This document shows, in pieces, positions 60,800 to 64,000 of a stretch of 64,000 nt of DNA. Within the stretch, counting starts at the first letter, position 1. Every line of letters starts with the position of its first letter. The notes under the pieces were generated by a model. The model was not told the origin of the DNA. It worked only from the letters and a program-made list of their open reading frames with translations, and searched no databases. Origin of the DNA: Desulforadius tongensis (GTDB lineage: Bacteria > Bacillota > Desulfotomaculia > Desulfotomaculales > Desulfohalotomaculaceae); the NCBI RefSeq assembly GCF_016907915.1, contig NZ_JAFBCW010000009.1, positions 32,919 through 96,918 on the forward strand, written 5' to 3'. The position numbers and the translations under genes are program-made.

Positions 60800-61110
60800 T
60801 ACAACACCTACTATCCTGAAAAATGTTATCCTGCTAAGCCGGTAGCTTTTGTAATGTTCGCTGAAATTCCTTCGCCGGCCAAACTTAGCGCTGGGTCTGC
60901 CGCTTCCGGCAGGGCCCCCGGCATATTCGTCGTCCGTGACTCAGATACCGGTGCCGCACTTCCTGTGCGGCCCCCTGCCTTCACCGTCATCCCTCGCTTA
61001 GTTTGGCAGCGGCTCATCCATAAACGTTCACTTGTACAAAAGACCACCTGCTTTTCATCCTCTGTTGGTGCCATTTATGGCATGAATGTCTACCCTGAAA
61101 AATGTTATTT
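60800..61110. repeat. Composite copy of the dispersed repeat family
   Basis: The segment contains module alpha (near 60815-60830), gamma (about 60866-60945), a TGTGCGGC-type dyad (near 60955-60985), a delta-like CGTTCACTTG piece (61025-61034), CACCTGCTTTTCATCC, beta (61060-61085), and a second alpha copy near 61088-61110. It is the longest example in the window and shows how the modules connect. No gene is supported in 60799-61199. Confidence 0.7.
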
Positions 61111-61164
61111 TAAAACTAAAGTTCGACGTGAATTCAGAAAATACCTTTAAATTATTTTGGTTAA

Positions 61165-61200
61165 AAAATGTCCGAATACTGACACCCAGTATTCGGACAC
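61165..61200 (-). terminator. Inverted repeat before the MraY-like gene end
   Basis: GTCCGAATACTG and CAGTATTCGGAC form a 12-base-pair stem with a short loop just after the stop of the gene at 61200. T residues follow on the minus strand (TTTTTTAACC), so a terminator is likely. Confidence 0.7.
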
Positions 61201-62066
61201 TATTCCCGTCCCAGCTTATCTAAGTAATTTAGTATTTTATTACCGGCAATGACTTTAGTCAAGGAATATTTTTCAGTAAACAGGTGAAAGAAAATCAAAA
61301 AGCCGAGATAAATTAATTTTGCGGCACTGTCAAATGACCAGGCAGCAGTAACGCCAATGGTTAATCCCAAAGCATTGGATCCGGTATCGCCCATCATGGT
61401 TTTGGCTTTTAAATCCCAGGGCAGATAAATTAACAAACTGCCCGTTATCAACGCCAGGGGCAGTATATCATAACTCCCCCATGACAGTATTATAATCACC
61501 ACCGCCAATAATAAAAAGCCCTTTCCCGCCCTGCCCGGGCGCAAATCCAGCAGGTTGACGGCATTAATAGAAAGAGCAATAATTAAAGTGCTTACTATTA
61601 TGTTAATAATTGAAACGTCCAAACCAAATTTTCCCCGGTAGTCAATTAAAGTAATCAATAAGGCCAGCACACCACCCCCAAGGGCTTTCAGCCCACCGGT
61701 GGTTAATTCTCCTTTTAACAGGGCCTTAAAATGGCCCTTTAAACCGGATGCCTGACGGTTACCCAGCGTGTCATCCACAAAGCCCAAGAAGGTAATAACA
61801 GATAGGCCCAGTATAAATATTGTTCCCCTATTTCCCAGCAGACCGGGTAACAGCAGGTAATCCACCGTTAGGGCAATTAAAGCTGTCAAAAGAAAGATAA
61901 AACCCACTCCCACCGGAATGGGGTCACCTTTAAAGTTAGGCCGGACAAATTCAGAACGGTACACCATTTTTACCACCGGTGAGGTTACTATACCGGCAGC
62001 GGCAATGCCCAATATAAGGTTCAGTAAAAACAGCACTGCCGGGCTTAAATTATCAGTGGCAAACAA
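61200..62066 (-). CDS. MraY/WecA-family glycosyl-1-phosphate transferase
   Basis: A 288-residue membrane protein with about nine helices. The conserved features are GFVDDTLGNR with the catalytic aspartates, SINAVNLLD and MGDTGSNALG near the C terminus. It would link a sugar phosphate to a lipid carrier. TTG at 62066 is used. It lies downstream of a GT2 gene and a MctB-like gene, an envelope cluster. Confidence 0.85.
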   Translation of the reverse strand: MFATDNLSPAVLFLLNLILGIAAAGIVTSPVVKMVYRSEFVRPNFKGDPIPVGVGFIFLLTALIALTVDYLLLPGLLGNRGTIFILGLSVITFLGFVDDTLGNRQASGLKGHFKALLKGELTTGGLKALGGGVLALLITLIDYRGKFGLDVSIINIIVSTLIIALSINAVNLLDLRPGRAGKGFLLLAVVIIILSWGSYDILPLALITGSLLIYLPWDLKAKTMMGDTGSNALGLTIGVTAAWSFDSAAKLIYLGFLIFFHLFTEKYSLTKVIAGNKILNYLDKLGRE

Positions 62067-62123
62067 TAATCAAGCACCTACCCTTAGTCTTTAAACTGAA
62101 ATTCAAATACCGCCGGCACCGGT

Positions 62124-62822
62124 TTAACGACTGGGCAGTTTGCCGTACCGCAGCATACAAAAGGCCAGCTCTTTGGCCACATGTATAAACTGCCTGCCCC
62201 GGTGCTTAAACCCGGCCCAGTCCCGGCCGGTTTCGGCATGGGTCATTTGCACCGGAACCTCCATTATTTTATAACCCAACCGGGCTACCTTTATGGTTAA
62301 ACCAACTTCTACCCCGTAACCGGAGGCAAAGGGCATAATATCCTCCGCCACTTTACGGGTCATAGCCCTTTGACCGGATAGCGGGGCTTCCACCTCTATA
62401 CCGGCAAAATACCGGATGCCGGCCCGGGCCAACCCCTTTACCAATCCAAAACCGGCCTTTTTGTTGGAGCGGGGAAACTTAGCCACCGTCATATCGACAT
62501 TCCCTTCCAGAACAGGCAGCAGCAGTTCCCTGCCCTGGCGGGCAGTATCACCTAAATCGCCGTCCATCAGCAGCAGTACTTCTCCCACTGCTTCCTGCAC
62601 ACCCCGGGTTAACGCGCCGCCTTTGCCCAAATTTGAAGCTAATTTTATTACCCGGGCTCCCGCTTGTTCGGCTTTCAAAGCGGTATCATCCTGTGAAGCA
62701 TCGTCCACCACTATTACCTCGGTAACTTCCGGAATATTCTTGGCCGCGCTGACGGTGTGATATATGTACTTTGATTCATTATAAGCAGGTATAACCACCG
62801 ACACCGGGGGATAATTACTCAT
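62124..62822 (-). CDS. Glycosyltransferase family 2
   Basis: A 232-residue GT-A enzyme with VVDDASQDDT and LMDGDLGD (the metal-binding DxD is DGD). It resembles glucosyl-3-phosphoglycerate synthase-type or dolichol-phosphate-sugar-type proteins. No membrane helix is seen. It overlaps the end of the MctB-like gene by eight bases, with ATG at 62822. Confidence 0.88.
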   Translation of the reverse strand: MSNYPPVSVVIPAYNESKYIYHTVSAAKNIPEVTEVIVVDDASQDDTALKAEQAGARVIKLASNLGKGGALTRGVQEAVGEVLLLMDGDLGDTARQGRELLLPVLEGNVDMTVAKFPRSNKKAGFGLVKGLARAGIRYFAGIEVEAPLSGQRAMTRKVAEDIMPFASGYGVEVGLTIKVARLGYKIMEVPVQMTHAETGRDWAGFKHRGRQFIHVAKELAFCMLRYGKLPSR

Positions 62823-63708
62823 TGTTTACCGCCTCCGGATTATCCAGGGTAGGCAGCAGGCGCTTTGCGGTGGGCTTTTCCCCATAATGCCCGGGTTTGC
62901 CGCTCATGGCGTAAACCAAAGCCAGCTGACCCGCTGCTGTTTCTATGTTATCCACCGTACTAATATTAAATCTCTGATAATCTTTCATATATGAGTATGT
63001 AACCCCGGACTCTTCAACCCCAAAGACCGGTATTCCATGGGCTAGAAAATAATCAATTATCACATTATCTATCACTTTTGTTTTAATTAGTGACTTACTG
63101 GTGCTTCCACCCACCACAATCACCGCGTTCAGCGGCACCCCATACTCGCCAACGCTCTTAATCAGCTCTGCCTGGGCTAAAGTGTTTAACACCACCTGTT
63201 TTTCACCGGTGGAAATTCCTTCAGCCAATATCCTGGATAATTCTTTAATCACATCATTTTCCTTACCATCCTGCAGACCTAAAGCGGCCGCAAGTTCATC
63301 TTTCCGGTTCCCCAAACTTAAGCCGTTCAATATCGTTGTAATAGAAGAAACTTTAGCCCCGGCCTTTTCCAGCGTATTGAGCAGCTCATCTCTTAACCCG
63401 TAGTTGTTGGTTTCAATAATGGCTACGTTTTGACCGGCCAGTTTACCGGAAACAAGAGCCGGCAGTACCTGTTTTTCAAACTGCTGCTGGATGGTTCTGT
63501 CTACTTCCATTTCGTTCAGCTTAGCCTGTACTGCCTTGTTTTCTAAACGGATTTCCTGCAATTGCTGTTCCAACCGGTCGGTAATTTCTTTTTGCTGCTG
63601 TACAATGGCATCGTTACCTAAGAGTGCACTTCCAATAATAATTCCAATTCCCAGGGCTAAAAACACTGCCACCAGGGTAACAATGTGATAGCGGAAGTCT
63701 AATATCAC
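62815..63708 (-). CDS. MctB-like copper transporter family protein
   Basis: A 297-residue protein with an N-terminal helix (IVTLVAVFLALGIGIIIGSAL), a coiled coil (IVQQQKEITDRLEQQLQEI) and a Rossmann-like domain. It matches the MctB family name. In spore formers such genes often precede GT2 and spoIIM. A role in copper handling is not shown. GTG at 63708. Confidence 0.75.
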   Translation of the reverse strand: MILDFRYHIVTLVAVFLALGIGIIIGSALLGNDAIVQQQKEITDRLEQQLQEIRLENKAVQAKLNEMEVDRTIQQQFEKQVLPALVSGKLAGQNVAIIETNNYGLRDELLNTLEKAGAKVSSITTILNGLSLGNRKDELAAALGLQDGKENDVIKELSRILAEGISTGEKQVVLNTLAQAELIKSVGEYGVPLNAVIVVGGSTSKSLIKTKVIDNVIIDYFLAHGIPVFGVEESGVTYSYMKDYQRFNISTVDNIETAAGQLALVYAMSGKPGHYGEKPTAKRLLPTLDNPEAVNNE

Positions 63709-63769
63709 TTTTTTACCTGGTTTCTAAAACCTATCAAAAGCTAACAAAAGTTAAGCAATGATAGAGTTT

Positions 63770-63985
63770 TTCACCCGTTCCGAATAAAACGGGCGGCAGC
63801 GTCACAGGCTTCAACTGCTAGGTCATACCCTTTCGGATATGCAAAGGGTGAGCCATTCCAAAGAATGTCCCGCCGTTGAACGCGAGGTTCAGCCGTACTA
63901 CCCTGAGAGAGGTGTTACCTCTACCTGAAATAGTTTTCCGTCTCTGCGCCCGACTTTCACTGCGTGTCTTTGCGACACTTCATCG
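63770..63985 (-). ncRNA. Dense hairpin cluster, possible structured RNA
   Basis: Six short hairpins follow each other: CCCGTT/AACGGG (63774-63793), ACCCTTT/AAAGGGT (63827-63849), CATTC/GAATG (63854-63867), a GTTGAAC/GTTCAGC pair (63875-63893), AGAGGT/ACCTCT (63908-63922), and GTGTC/GACAC (63964-63978), the last with a GCAAA loop on the minus strand. No confident gene is present, and the fragment reaches the window edge. A transposon-derived RNA such as a HEARO/omega-type RNA is one candidate; this is unverified. Confidence 0.35.
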
Positions 63986-64000
63986 ACGAAAAATCTAAAA

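Noticed and set aside
1..64000. tRNA, rRNA, CRISPR arrays, insertion sequences and prophage
   Set aside because: No clover-leaf, rRNA block, regularly spaced repeat or transposase was seen in the window.

Overview
The window reads as chromosome from an anaerobic, endospore-forming Bacillota of the Peptococcaceae / Desulfotomaculum type. The evidence is a near-continuous set of sporulation genes (spoIIM, spoIIAA-spoIIAB-sigF, dacF, spoVAEA-spoVAF, spmA-spmB, ytfJ, a Gmad2-domain lipoprotein, yjcZ, a small acid-soluble spore protein) next to strictly anaerobic enzymes: a four-subunit 2-oxoacid:ferredoxin oxidoreductase, a double-cubane-type protein with its activating ATPase, and a second 2-hydroxyacyl-CoA-dehydratase-type set. 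Most genes lie on the minus strand. TTG and GTG starts with strong GGAGG-type ribosome sites are common. No rRNA, tRNA, CRISPR array or intact insertion sequence was seen.

Positions 1-15100 are an aromatic amino acid block. On the minus strand it holds aroF-tyrA-aroA and a complete trpEGDCFBA operon that ends in a second, shorter DAHP synthase gene. An aminotransferase and a CBS-domain protein lie between them on the plus strand, and aroH (chorismate mutase) and a HutP-family gene lie upstream of trpE. The trpE leader carries eleven (G/U)AG triplets followed by an intrinsic terminator, the layout of a TRAP attenuator. A second triplet array covers the trpD ribosome site. The aroF leader has a nine-codon ORF and a hairpin that would hide the aroF ribosome site.

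Positions 15100-24800 hold a patatin-like lipase, small hypothetical genes, a PAS-GGDEF-EAL protein, the double-cubane protein pair, and rluB-spmB-spmA. Positions 24900-30200 look inserted between spmA and ytfJ: an orphan PAS histidine kinase on the minus strand, and a visibly AT-rich plus-strand operon encoding an Agr-like peptide signalling system (membrane protein, kinase, AgrB, a 40-residue AgrD-like precursor with Ser where Cys is usual, and a LytTR response regulator).

Positions 30200-40000 carry ytfJ, DUF2953, the Gmad2 lipoprotein, scpB-scpA, trpS, an M50 protease, a DHH-CBS-nucleotidyltransferase fusion, and lysA under a lysine riboswitch. Positions 40200-43500 are the second dehydratase-type set. 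Positions 43700-53800 are the conserved sporulation/nucleoside block (spoIIM, DUF4227, xerD, deoB, pdp, dacF, spoIIAA, spoIIAB, sigF, dodecin, spoVAEA, spoVAF). Positions 53800-63700 hold a DUF3866 protein, an M20 peptidase, a spore protein, the ferredoxin oxidoreductase operon, a P-loop protein and an envelope gene group (MctB-like, GT2, MraY-like).

Intergenic spaces share a modular dispersed repeat family, most complete at 60800-61110. The last 230 bases hold closely packed hairpins and no confident gene. All assignments come from reading the sequence. No database search was run.
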